A stretch of DNA of 64,000 nt from NCBI GenBank assembly GCA_963823535.1, contig CAWGLZ010000004.1, positions 682,001 to 746,000 of the forward strand. Reading direction: 5' to 3'. Made by a program: the position numbers and the translations under genes. The notes beneath the pieces are model-generated. The model made no database searches and was not told the origin of the DNA. It saw only the letters and a list, made by a program, of their open reading frames with translations. This DNA comes from RPQJ01 sp963823535. GTDB taxonomy: Bacteria > Pseudomonadota > Gammaproteobacteria > Steroidobacterales > Steroidobacteraceae. Below are positions 1-7,525 of the stretch, in pieces; the stretch's first letter is position 1; each line of letters opens with the position of its first letter.

Positions 1-1
1 G

Positions 2-1723
2 GATCCGGCGAGCTTCTACGTGCTGCGCAAGGGTGCGGTCGAATTGCGTGATGCCTCGGGCCAGTTGCTCGAGAAGCTGGCGGAGGGAGACAGCTGCGAG
101 GGCTGCGCGGGACTCGAAGTGCAGGATGATTCGCTCTCCGGCGTGGCCGTGGAGGACACGCTGCTCTACGTGGTACCGTCGAGTGTCGTCGAGCAGCTTC
201 GCCGCGAGCATCACGCGTTCGACGATCGCTTCGAGACATCGATCCGCGAGCGCCTGCGGCGCGCACGGGACGAAGTGCACGACGGACCCGAAGTCGGTGG
301 CAACCTGCTGCGGCTCAACGTCGGCGAACTCATCGCGCGCTCGGGTGTCACGGCCGGGCCCGCGCTCACGATCCGGGATGCGGCGCGCTTGATGACGCGG
401 GAGCGGGTGTCGTCCCTGCTGGTCGTCGAGGAGGGTGCGCTGGTCGGGATCCTGACCGATCGCGACCTGCGCACCCGCTGTGTCGCGGAGGCGCGCGACG
501 GCGCGACACCGCTGCGCGAGGTCATGACGCCGGATCCGCACACGATCTCGCCTGCGGCGTCGGCGTTCGAGGCCCTCATGGCGATGAGCCGGCTGAGAAT
601 CCATCACCTGCCCGTCGTCGACCGCGATGGAGTGCACGGCATCATCTCGACGCACGATGTGCTGCGCTCCCAGACCGCGAACCCACTCTACCTCGCCGAC
701 CGCATCCGTCGCTGCGCGTCGGTGGGCGAACTGCGCGAGGTGGCCGCGGAATCCCGCGAGCTGCACGTCCAGATGGTCGCGGCCCACGCGAGCGCGCATC
801 AGCTCGGCCAGGCGCTCACTTCGGTCTGTGATGCCGTGACGCGCAGGCTGATCGACCTGCACGTCCATGCTCACGGCGAGGCACCCGTCCGGTTTGCGTG
901 GATCGCCACCGGATCCCAGGGACGGGGCGAGATCACGCTCCGCTCCGACCAGGACAACTCGATGATCCTGGACGACGACTTCGACCCCCAGCGGGACGGC
1001 GACTACTTCGAGCGACTCGCGGCGGCGGTCAACAGCGGACTCGACGCCTGCGGCTACGTGAATTGCCCCGGCGACGTCATGGCCTCCAACCCACGCTGGC
1101 GACAGCCGCTGGCCGTATGGCGTGACGACTTTACGGCGTGGCTGACCCGGACCGATCACAAGGCCGCGACGCTGGCGGCGAATTTCTTCGACATGCGGAC
1201 GGTGTGGGGCGAGGACGACTTGAGGCGACGACTGATGGGCGACATCCTGCCGCGCTGCGCGCGGGAGAAGGTCTTCCTCGCGTACATGACCGGCCACGCA
1301 CTGGGCAACCGCCCGCCGCTCGGGTTCTTCCGCAATTTCGTCCTGGTGCGCTCGGGGGAGCACGAGGGACAGGTCGACATCAAGCGCCACGGCTTGCTGC
1401 CGATCGTGGACCTGGCACGCGTGTATGCGCTCGCCGGCGGCGTCGACTCGGTGTCGACGCTGCAGCGCCTCGAAGATGCCTCTGACGCGGGAAGCGTGAG
1501 CGTCGACGGGGCCGAGAACCTCGCGGCGGCATTCGAGTTCATTTCGGGGATCCGCGCCCGCCACCAGGCGGGCCAGCTGCGCCGCAACGAGGAAGTCGAC
1601 AACTATGTCGCGCCGGATGCGCTCACGGCCATGGAAAGGCGTCACCTGAAGGACGCGTTCGCGGCCATCGCGACGCTGCAGGATGCGGCCCGCGCCGCGC
1701 ACGGCGACCGGCTCCCGCTGTGA
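2..1723 (+). CDS. cNMP-binding/CBS/DUF294 nucleotidyltransferase-like signalling protein (5' truncated by window)
   Basis: The frame is open from base 2, so the gene begins upstream. The first visible residues, DPASFYVLRKGAVELRD, look like the end of a cyclic-nucleotide-binding beta barrel. Two CBS repeats follow at about residues 110-225 of the visible part (VSSLLVVEEGALVGILTDRD and IHHLPVVDRDGVHGIISTHD). A DUF294 nucleotidyltransferase-like domain comes next with GSQGRGE and SDQDNSM, the usual G-S-x-G-R-x-E and S-D-x-D metal and nucleotide signature, and then the DUF294 C-terminal helical domain. Proteins of this architecture are putative nucleotide-sensing regulators resembling GlnD-type transferases; their substrate is not established. 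The stop overlaps the start of the exonuclease gene by 4 nt, so the two are probably co-translated. The family call is firm, the cellular role is not. Confidence 0.9.
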   Translation, partial: DPASFYVLRKGAVELRDASGQLLEKLAEGDSCEGCAGLEVQDDSLSGVAVEDTLLYVVPSSVVEQLRREHHAFDDRFETSIRERLRRARDEVHDGPEVGGNLLRLNVGELIARSGVTAGPALTIRDAARLMTRERVSSLLVVEEGALVGILTDRDLRTRCVAEARDGATPLREVMTPDPHTISPAASAFEALMAMSRLRIHHLPVVDRDGVHGIISTHDVLRSQTANPLYLADRIRRCASVGELREVAAESRELHVQMVAAHASAHQLGQALTSVCDAVTRRLIDLHVHAHGEAPVRFAWIATGSQGRGEITLRSDQDNSMILDDDFDPQRDGDYFERLAAAVNSGLDACGYVNCPGDVMASNPRWRQPLAVWRDDFTAWLTRTDHKAATLAANFFDMRTVWGEDDLRRRLMGDILPRCAREKVFLAYMTGHALGNRPPLGFFRNFVLVRSGEHEGQVDIKRHGLLPIVDLARVYALAGGVDSVSTLQRLEDASDAGSVSVDGAENLAAAFEFISGIRARHQAGQLRRNEEVDNYVAPDALTAMERRHLKDAFAAIATLQDAARAAHGDRLPL

Positions 1724-2415
1724 TCTTCGCCTCGATGCTGCCGCTCGATCTGCGCCGCAGGCGGCGTGCGCGCGCGGCACCCGCCGGTCCGCTGCGTGAC
1801 TTCTACGAGCAAGCGTTCCCGCCGCGCGCAGCCGACTGGCGGGAAGTCGGGTTCCTGGCCCTCGACCTGGAGACCACCGGTGTCGACCCGCGGTCGGAGG
1901 AAATCGTCAGCGCCGGCTGGGTGCGGCTCGACGGCGGCGCGATCGACCTCGGCAGCGCACGACGACGACTGGTGAGGCCCACCAGGGCCATGCCCGAGGA
2001 CAGCGCCATCATCCATGCCATCACGGACGACGAGGCGGCGGAGGGCGCGGACCTGTGTCCGGTGCTGGTCGAGATCCTGGCGGCGCTCAGGGGGCGGGTG
2101 CTGGTCGCGCACTACGCGCCGACGGAGATCGGGTTCCTCGATGCGGCCTGCCGGCGCTGCCTCGGGGATGGACTGCTCGTGCCCGTCGTCGACACGCTGC
2201 AGCTCGCCCGCCGCAGCTGCGCACGGGCAGGGCAGGAGCCCGTGCGCGGCGAACTCCGGCTCGATGCACTTCGGGGTCGATACAACCTGCCGGAGCACTC
2301 GATGCACGATGCGCTGGGCGATGCGCTGGCCGCTGCGGAACTCTTCCTCGCCCAGGCCGAGGAACTGTCGGCAGGGGAGCGCCTGCCGCTGGGGCAGCTG
2401 CTGTCCCGGCCGTGA
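1720..2415 (+). CDS. DnaQ-family 3'-5' exonuclease (DNA polymerase III epsilon-like)
   Basis: 231 residues with a GTG start in the GTGA overlap with the upstream DUF294 gene. The DEDD exonuclease motifs are visible: Exo I FLALDLETTGVDPRSEEIVS, Exo II around VLVAHYAPTEIGFLDAAC, and Exo III HSMHDALGDALAAAELF with the DEDDh-type His-x4-Asp. Such proteins remove 3' nucleotides from DNA or RNA. This one lacks the C-terminal polymerase-binding extension of true DnaQ and sits beside a DUF294/CBS protein, a pairing commonly seen in proteobacteria, so it is more likely an accessory exonuclease than the replicative proofreading subunit. Substrate unknown. Confidence 0.88.
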   Translation: MIFASMLPLDLRRRRRARAAPAGPLRDFYEQAFPPRAADWREVGFLALDLETTGVDPRSEEIVSAGWVRLDGGAIDLGSARRRLVRPTRAMPEDSAIIHAITDDEAAEGADLCPVLVEILAALRGRVLVAHYAPTEIGFLDAACRRCLGDGLLVPVVDTLQLARRSCARAGQEPVRGELRLDALRGRYNLPEHSMHDALGDALAAAELFLAQAEELSAGERLPLGQLLSRP

Positions 2416-2427
2416 ACGGCGTCGCCG

Positions 2428-3015
2428 TCAGCCGCGCGTGAGTCTCCAGACCAGCAGCCCGATCCCCACCGCCCCCAGCGTGGCCCAGCCGATGCGGTCG
2501 ATATAACGCCGGATGTGGTGTTCGATCGGCGCTCCGCCCCAGCGCACGAGCCCGGCGACCAGCAGGTAACGCAGGCCCCGTCCCACGGCGGATCCGAGCG
2601 TGAACGGCAGCAGGCCCATGTGGGCTGCGCCGGCGGCGATCGTGAAGACCTTGTAAGGAATGGGCGTGAAGCCCGCGGCGAAGATGGCCCAGAACCCGTA
2701 GCGCTCGAACCACCGGTGCGCGGTCTCGAAGTGCGTCCAGTAGCCGACCTTGTGCAGCAGCGGGGTGACGGCCTCGAGCGCCACGTATCCGATCAGGTAG
2801 CCGAGCAGTCCGCCGATCACCGAGGCGACCGTGGTGAGCGCGGCCAGTCTCCACCAGCGCTCAGGACGCGCGAGCGTCATCGGTGCGAGCAGTACGTCGG
2901 GCGGCACCGGGAAGAACGACGACTCGGTGAAGCTGACCGCGGCGAGGTACCGCTCCGCATGGCGATGGCGGCTCCACTGCAGCGTCAGGTCGTACAGGCG
3001 GGAGAAGATGCGCAT
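2428..3015 (-). CDS. YqaA/DedA-like inner-membrane protein (SNARE-associated family)
   Basis: 195 residues; the ATG at 3015 opens MRIFSRLYDLTLQW, and an open frame further upstream runs into the transporter gene and is not credible. Features typical of the YqaA branch of the VTT/DedA superfamily are present: an N-terminal re-entrant segment with FTESSFFPVPPDVLLAP, the conserved glycine-rich helix GGLLGYLIGY, an amphipathic stretch HRWFERYGFWAIFAAGFTPI containing the family G-F-x-P-x-P-Y-K motif, and a final membrane helix. DedA relatives are linked to lipid flipping and envelope homeostasis, but no substrate can be read from this sequence. It lies on the minus strand just downstream of the AbgT gene and may share its transcript. 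Confidence 0.85.
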   Translation of the reverse strand: MRIFSRLYDLTLQWSRHRHAERYLAAVSFTESSFFPVPPDVLLAPMTLARPERWWRLAALTTVASVIGGLLGYLIGYVALEAVTPLLHKVGYWTHFETAHRWFERYGFWAIFAAGFTPIPYKVFTIAAGAAHMGLLPFTLGSAVGRGLRYLLVAGLVRWGGAPIEHHIRRYIDRIGWATLGAVGIGLLVWRLTRG

Positions 3016-3056
3016 GGCGGGCAGTTTAGCGTCCGGACGGGAAGGTCGGGGGACCG

Positions 3057-4640
3057 TCAGGGTACGGTCGTCGGAACCGGCAGCGCGGTCGGCGCCCCGG
3101 GACCCACTGGCCATGCCAGCAGCAGCCAGGCGACGAACAAGACGGACCAGCCCGCCAGGAACGTCAGAGAGTAGGGCAGCATCAACGACACCAGGGTGCC
3201 GATGCCCGCCTTGGCGACATAACGCTGGACGAACGCAATGATGAGCGCGAAGTAGCTCATCATCGGCGAGATCACGTTGGTCACCGAATCGCCCACCCGG
3301 TAGGCAACCTGCGTCACCTCGGGTGGATAGCCGAGCAGCATGAACATGGGCACGAACACCGGCGCCATGAGGGCCCACTTGGCCGATGCCGATCCCATCA
3401 CCAGGTTGATGAGTGCGGAAAGCAGGATGAACGACAGCATCAGCGGTATCTGGTGCAGCCCGGCGGCCTTGAGGAACTGGGCGCCCTCGACGGCCAGGAT
3501 CAGGCCGAGGTTGGTCCAGTTGAAAAAGGCCACGAACTGGGCCGCGAAGAACACCAGCACCATGTAGCCGCCGAGCGTCGACATCTGCTGGCTCATGCCC
3601 TTGATCACGTCGCGGTCGCTGCGCACCGTCCCCGCGCCGACGCCGTAGGCCGCGCCCAGCCCCACGCCGTAGAAGAAGATGATCGCCACGATGCCCTTGA
3701 GGAACGGCGAATGCAGCACGCTGCCGCTCGCGGGGTCGCGGAGGAAGCCATCCGACGGCAGCAGCCCCCAGAGCAGGATCGCGGTGAAGATCACGAATGC
3801 CAGGAACGCGAAACGCAGGCCCCGTCGTTCCTCGGGCGTCAACGGCTTCACGGCCTCCTGGGCGGAATCATCCTCGGTGATCGCCTCGGAGACGTCGCCG
3901 CTGGCCGCCAGCCGCGGCGCGACCAGTCGCTCAGTGACCCACCACCCGAGCCCGGTGATGAGGAAGGTCGAGACGAACATGAAGTAGTAGTTGGCCGCCG
4001 GGCTGACCACGTAGGACGGGTCGATGATGCGCGCGGCTTCCTGCGACAGGCCCGCGAGCAGGGGATCGATCGTGCCGAGCACGAAGTTGGCGCTGTAGCC
4101 GCCCGAAACGCCGGCGAAGGCCGCGGCGAGACCCAGCACCGGGTGCCGCCCGGCGGCCTTGAAGATCAGCGCCGCCAGCGGCACGAGCAGGACATAGCCG
4201 ACCTCGCTGGCAGCGTTCGAGAGCACGCCGCAGAACACGACCACCGGCGTGAGCAGCGCCCGCGGAGACTTGAGCACGAGCATGCGCATGACCGCACCGA
4301 TCAGGCCCGAGACTTCGGCGACGCCGATGCCGATCATCGCGACCAGCACCGTGCCGAGGGGCGCGAAGCTCGTGAAATTGGTGACCAGCCCGGTGAGAAT
4401 CCTGTGCAGGCCGTCCACGGACAACAGGCTGACCGGTTCGATCAGCTTGCCGGTGGTCGGATGTGCCACGGACAGGTCGAACTGGGCCGCGATCCCGGAC
4501 AGGATCACCACGGCCAGGGCGAGCAGTGCGAACAGCGTCGTGGGGTCCGGCAGCGCATTGCCGACGCGCTCCACCACGTCCAGGAATCGATCGACCGCAC
4601 TGCGTCTTCGGGCCGGCGTCCGGGCCTTGGCTTCGCTCAT
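3057..4640 (-). CDS. AbgT-family transporter
   Basis: 527 residues, hydrophobic throughout with roughly 11-13 membrane segments and a large cytoplasmic loop near residues 230-270. The ATG at 4640 (MSEAKART) was preferred over an ATG 33 nt upstream because the family normally starts with a short charged leader followed by a dimerisation helix (VDRFLDVVERVGNALPDP). Conserved AbgT stretches include SNAASEVGYVLLVPLAALIF and NLVMGSASAKWALMAPVFVP. AbgT proteins import p-aminobenzoyl-glutamate in E. coli, while homologues export sulfonamides. No abgA/abgB amidohydrolase pair is adjacent, so an antimetabolite-export or general role is as likely as folate-catabolite uptake. Confidence 0.92.
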   Translation of the reverse strand: MSEAKARTPARRRSAVDRFLDVVERVGNALPDPTTLFALLALAVVILSGIAAQFDLSVAHPTTGKLIEPVSLLSVDGLHRILTGLVTNFTSFAPLGTVLVAMIGIGVAEVSGLIGAVMRMLVLKSPRALLTPVVVFCGVLSNAASEVGYVLLVPLAALIFKAAGRHPVLGLAAAFAGVSGGYSANFVLGTIDPLLAGLSQEAARIIDPSYVVSPAANYYFMFVSTFLITGLGWWVTERLVAPRLAASGDVSEAITEDDSAQEAVKPLTPEERRGLRFAFLAFVIFTAILLWGLLPSDGFLRDPASGSVLHSPFLKGIVAIIFFYGVGLGAAYGVGAGTVRSDRDVIKGMSQQMSTLGGYMVLVFFAAQFVAFFNWTNLGLILAVEGAQFLKAAGLHQIPLMLSFILLSALINLVMGSASAKWALMAPVFVPMFMLLGYPPEVTQVAYRVGDSVTNVISPMMSYFALIIAFVQRYVAKAGIGTLVSLMLPYSLTFLAGWSVLFVAWLLLAWPVGPGAPTALPVPTTVP

Positions 4641-4714
4641 GTCCTGGTGGTGTCCTCGCTGCTGAGCGCGCAATTAGACCGTAAAAGTGCCGTCATAGAC
4701 AGGCTTGGCGACCA

Positions 4715-5185
4715 ATGGCAGCATCCCACGGCGTGACGAAACTGAAGACATGGATACTGGAGCGCTTCGCCGCGGGGGGCGACGAGGACAGCGAGGGGCG
4801 GGACGAGGCGCGGAATCTTGCCGTGGCGGCCCTGCTCGTCGAGGTGCTGCGCGCGGACTATGACGTGGCCACGGCCGAGCGACGCCAGGTGCTCGAGTCG
4901 CTGCGCGAAATCCTCGGCCTGCAGGCCGGGCAGTGCGAGGAACTGCTGGCCGAGGCAGAGGCCCGGGTCGACCGTGCGCACGACCTGCACCAGTTCACTT
5001 CCGAGATCAACCAGGCACTCTCCCACGGCGAGAAACTGCGACTCATGGAACAGCTGTGGCGCGTGGCGCAGGCCGATTCGGTCATTCACAAGTACGAGGA
5101 GCACCTGATCCGGCGCGTCGCGGGCCTGCTCCACGTCTCCCATCGGGACTTCATCGCCACCAAGCTGCGCGGGGCGAGCGACTGA
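4715..5185 (+). CDS. TerB-family (tellurite-resistance TerB-like) protein
   Basis: 156 residues, all-helical and acidic, ending in LWRVAQADSVIHKYEEHLIR and VAGLLHVSHRDFIATK, which match the C-terminal half of TerB/COG4103 proteins with conserved acidic residues (D..E.H..E). TerB-like domains bind metal ions and are often found in stress-linked or membrane-associated complexes; no terC or terD partner is present here. It is read divergently from the AbgT gene, with only 74 nt between the starts, and lies just upstream of a ParA-like ATPase. The stand-alone TerB protein in many proteobacteria has no known function, so none is assigned. Confidence 0.85.
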   Translation: MAASHGVTKLKTWILERFAAGGDEDSEGRDEARNLAVAALLVEVLRADYDVATAERRQVLESLREILGLQAGQCEELLAEAEARVDRAHDLHQFTSEINQALSHGEKLRLMEQLWRVAQADSVIHKYEEHLIRRVAGLLHVSHRDFIATKLRGASD

Positions 5186-5244
5186 CGACCGTCGGTCGCA
5201 GAGCGCTTGCCGGATTGAACGGCGTCAGCTACGGTTTCGCCAGG

Positions 5245-6042
5245 ATGCAGACCCCGACGATGGAACAGCCCCAGCCGCCACAGAAGATCGTGGTCCTGAA
5301 CACCAAGGGTGGGTCGGGAAAGACCACGATCGCCACCAATCTGGCGGCGTATTACGCGTGGAAGGGCCAGCAGGTCGCGCTGATGGACCTGGACCCGCAG
5401 GGTTCCAGCATCCGCTGGCTGAAGCAACGACCGGCGGACCTGCCGGCCATTCATCCGATCGCTGCCTACGAAAAGCGCATGGGCATGACCCGGGCGTTCG
5501 CGCTGCGCGCCCCGCCGGGCACGGAGCGCCTGATCGTCGATACGCCGGCCGCACTGCCGGCCCTGCAGATGCCGGAGACCGTGCGCGATGCGAGCGCGAT
5601 CGTCGTGCCGGTCCTGCCCTCGGACATCGACATCCATGCCGCATCGCGTTGCATCGCGGACCTGCTGCTGGTGGCCAAGGTCCACCGTTCCGAGAAGCGT
5701 CTGGTGATCGTCGCCAACCGCGCGCGCCGCTATACCAAGGCATACCAGTCCCTGATGCGGTTCCTGCGCAGCCTGCGCATCCCGGTGGCCGCCGTGCTGA
5801 GGGATTCCCAGGCGTACGTCCGCTCCGCCGAGACCGGCATGGGCCTGCACGAGATGAAGGGCGCCCTGCTGCAGGAGGACCTCGACACCTGGAAGCCACT
5901 CACCGAGTGGCTGGACCGGCGGTCCTTCTCCCTGGTGCCGATCGACGAGGCGCCGGCGAGGGCGGACGGCGAGGCCGCCCCGGAGTTGCCCCCGGAGCCG
6001 GCCCAGAGCGCCTCGAGCGTTTACGTGCCCGGGGGACGGTGA
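5245..6042 (+). CDS. ParA/MinD-family P-loop ATPase
   Basis: 265 residues from the ATG at 5245 (an in-frame ATG at 5260 is an alternative; the same frame is open much further upstream but overlaps TerB). KIVVLNTKGGSGKTTIATNL carries the deviant Walker A box K-G-G-x-G-K-T-T with the signature lysine, VALMDLDPQGSSIRWLKQRP is the switch I/A' motif, and LIVDTPAAL is Walker B. No parB or centromere-like repeat is adjacent and it is shorter than chromosomal ParA, so this is an orphan ParA-like protein that positions some cellular cargo rather than the chromosome partition ATPase. A C-terminal Pro/Ala-rich tail (residues 240-265) is disordered. The last 22 nt overlap a convergent gene. Confidence 0.88.
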   Translation: MQTPTMEQPQPPQKIVVLNTKGGSGKTTIATNLAAYYAWKGQQVALMDLDPQGSSIRWLKQRPADLPAIHPIAAYEKRMGMTRAFALRAPPGTERLIVDTPAALPALQMPETVRDASAIVVPVLPSDIDIHAASRCIADLLLVAKVHRSEKRLVIVANRARRYTKAYQSLMRFLRSLRIPVAAVLRDSQAYVRSAETGMGLHEMKGALLQEDLDTWKPLTEWLDRRSFSLVPIDEAPARADGEAAPELPPEPAQSASSVYVPGGR

Positions 6043-6596
6043 GAAACGCGTTCTGAGCCACTCGTGTGGATGCTGGCCTCGTCCGCCACGGTGAAGGTGA
6101 CTTCCATCGGGCGACCGTCATTGTCGTTGGCGCTCGAAACCTGCACGACGTACGGCGCTTCGCGCGTCCACAGCATCGCCGTCGAGCGCGACTGGATGGC
6201 CGCCTCGTCGCGGCGCACGGAGTCGAAGTCGCCGAAGATCGTCCTGGAGCGGTTCACGATCGCGAGCAGCGCGGGCAGCGACGCGTCCATGCGCGCCGTC
6301 GCGCTGGCGAGCGTGCCGTCGCTGCCGATGAGGAAGCACAGTTCCCGCGTCTGGTGCTGGGGTGGCAACTTGAGCAGCGGCTGCTGGCTGGCGGAGCAGT
6401 AACGCGCGCGACCCTGGTCGTCCTGGTCCCAGGCGCCGCCCGGGTACTTGGCTTCGATGGCCGCCTTGCCTGCGTTCCAGGGCAACCCGAAGATGCCGCT
6501 GCGGAACTGGTCGCTCACCGGGCCTGCCACCGCGACGCTTGCCGCTGCCACTGAAAGGCCGCCCACCAGGGCGGCGAACATCATTGATCGACGCAT
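6021..6596 (-). CDS. small secreted protein of unknown function
   Basis: 191 residues with a clear Sec signal peptide: MRRSMMFAALVGG, then an Ala-rich core and an AVAG cleavage site near residue 25. The mature part includes SGIFGLPWNAGKAAIEAKYP, a motif resembling small periplasmic proteins in which a Gly-Leu-Pro-Trp turn precedes a helix, two cysteines (in RYCSA and ELCFL), and a beta-rich C-terminus. No family with a known role was recognised. The 3' end overlaps the convergent ParA-like gene by 22 nt. The 132 bp upstream of its start holds no other gene. Confidence 0.7.
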   Translation of the reverse strand: MRRSMMFAALVGGLSVAAASVAVAGPVSDQFRSGIFGLPWNAGKAAIEAKYPGGAWDQDDQGRARYCSASQQPLLKLPPQHQTRELCFLIGSDGTLASATARMDASLPALLAIVNRSRTIFGDFDSVRRDEAAIQSRSTAMLWTREAPYVVQVSSANDNDGRPMEVTFTVADEASIHTSGSERVSHRPPGT

Positions 6597-6728
6597 GCAA
6601 TCGTCTCCTGAATCATCCAGTCGGGGAGTTTAGCCACTCCGTGTATTGGTCCATGTGGCGCGATCGAATTCCACGACACGCTTCTCAAACGCCGAGATTT
6701 GTGCGGCGGGATTCGTGGGGGCGTCATC

Positions 6729-7355
6729 TTAGCCCAGACCGGGTCCAGAGTGGCCGCCGGTACCGCTCTCGATCAGCAGCAGGTCCTCCGGCGTATCGAG
6801 GTCGACCCCGGCATTCTGCATCGGCACCCGGACGAGCCGGTCCACGCTGCGCCTGAGGACCAGGCGCGGATCGCGGTCCCCGCGCAATTCCATCAGGTCG
6901 GAGAAAGCCCAGCGGGGAAAGATCGCCGGCAGCCCGGGGGCCCCACCGTAGAGGGCGGCGGCAATCAGGATTGGATGCCGGCGCCAGGCCGCAAACAGGC
7001 GCTTGAGGTCGTCGGCGGTGAGGGCGACCTGGTCCGCGAGCATCAGGAGCATGCCGCTGCAGCCGGGTGGCGCCGTGCGCACCGCGACACGGATCGAGCT
7101 CGCGAGTCCTTCCTCCCAGTCCCGGTTCAGTACGATCGACGCGGCGCTCTGGCGCAGTGCGGGCGTGACGTCCCTGGCGTTCGCGCCGAGCACCACCGTG
7201 ACCGAGTGCCCCGCCACGAAGCTGGCATTGCTCACCGCCTGGTGCAGGACCGGGGACCCGCCGAGCCGAACGAGCTGCTTCGGGCTGCCAAAGCGCGTGG
7301 AGGGTCCGGCGGCCAGGATGGCCGCATGCAATCCCTGGGATGGCGAATCGTCCAT
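6729..7355 (-). CDS. MobA/MocA-like NTP transferase
   Basis: 208 residues from the ATG at 7355; a longer frame adds 21 unlikely residues. HAAILAAGPSTRFGSPKQLV is the nucleotide-binding loop (L-A-A-G-x-S-x-R-F-G-x-x-K) of the NTP_transf_3 family, and LMLADQVAL is the metal-binding D-Q-x segment usually written D-Q-P. The family includes molybdenum-cofactor cytidylyl- and guanylyltransferases (MocA, MobA). The CTP/GTP-selecting loop cannot be assigned by eye and no molybdenum-cofactor or xanthine dehydrogenase genes are nearby, so the substrate stays open. It is divergent from thrA across 170 bp. Confidence 0.85.
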   Translation of the reverse strand: MDDSPSQGLHAAILAAGPSTRFGSPKQLVRLGGSPVLHQAVSNASFVAGHSVTVVLGANARDVTPALRQSAASIVLNRDWEEGLASSIRVAVRTAPPGCSGMLLMLADQVALTADDLKRLFAAWRRHPILIAAALYGGAPGLPAIFPRWAFSDLMELRGDRDPRLVLRRSVDRLVRVPMQNAGVDLDTPEDLLLIESGTGGHSGPGLG

Positions 7356-7525
7356 GGTTCCGTAGTTTGCCTGCCGCGCTGCAAGAAGATACAGTCCCAG
7401 CGCCGTCGAAGGACACATCTCAGCGTCGAAGGAGTCTCCCTCCGTCCGACCCCGTGCCGGCCGGTCGCGTGGTTGCGGCCCACCGGCGTGTCCTCGTGGG
7501 CGGCTGCTAGGGAGCCAGATCTACC

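Noticed and set aside
7356..7525. Threonine attenuator or riboswitch ahead of thrA
   Set aside because: No leader peptide rich in Thr/Ile codons and no terminator/antiterminator pair were found; only a short direct repeat GTCGAAGGA and weak GC-rich stems.
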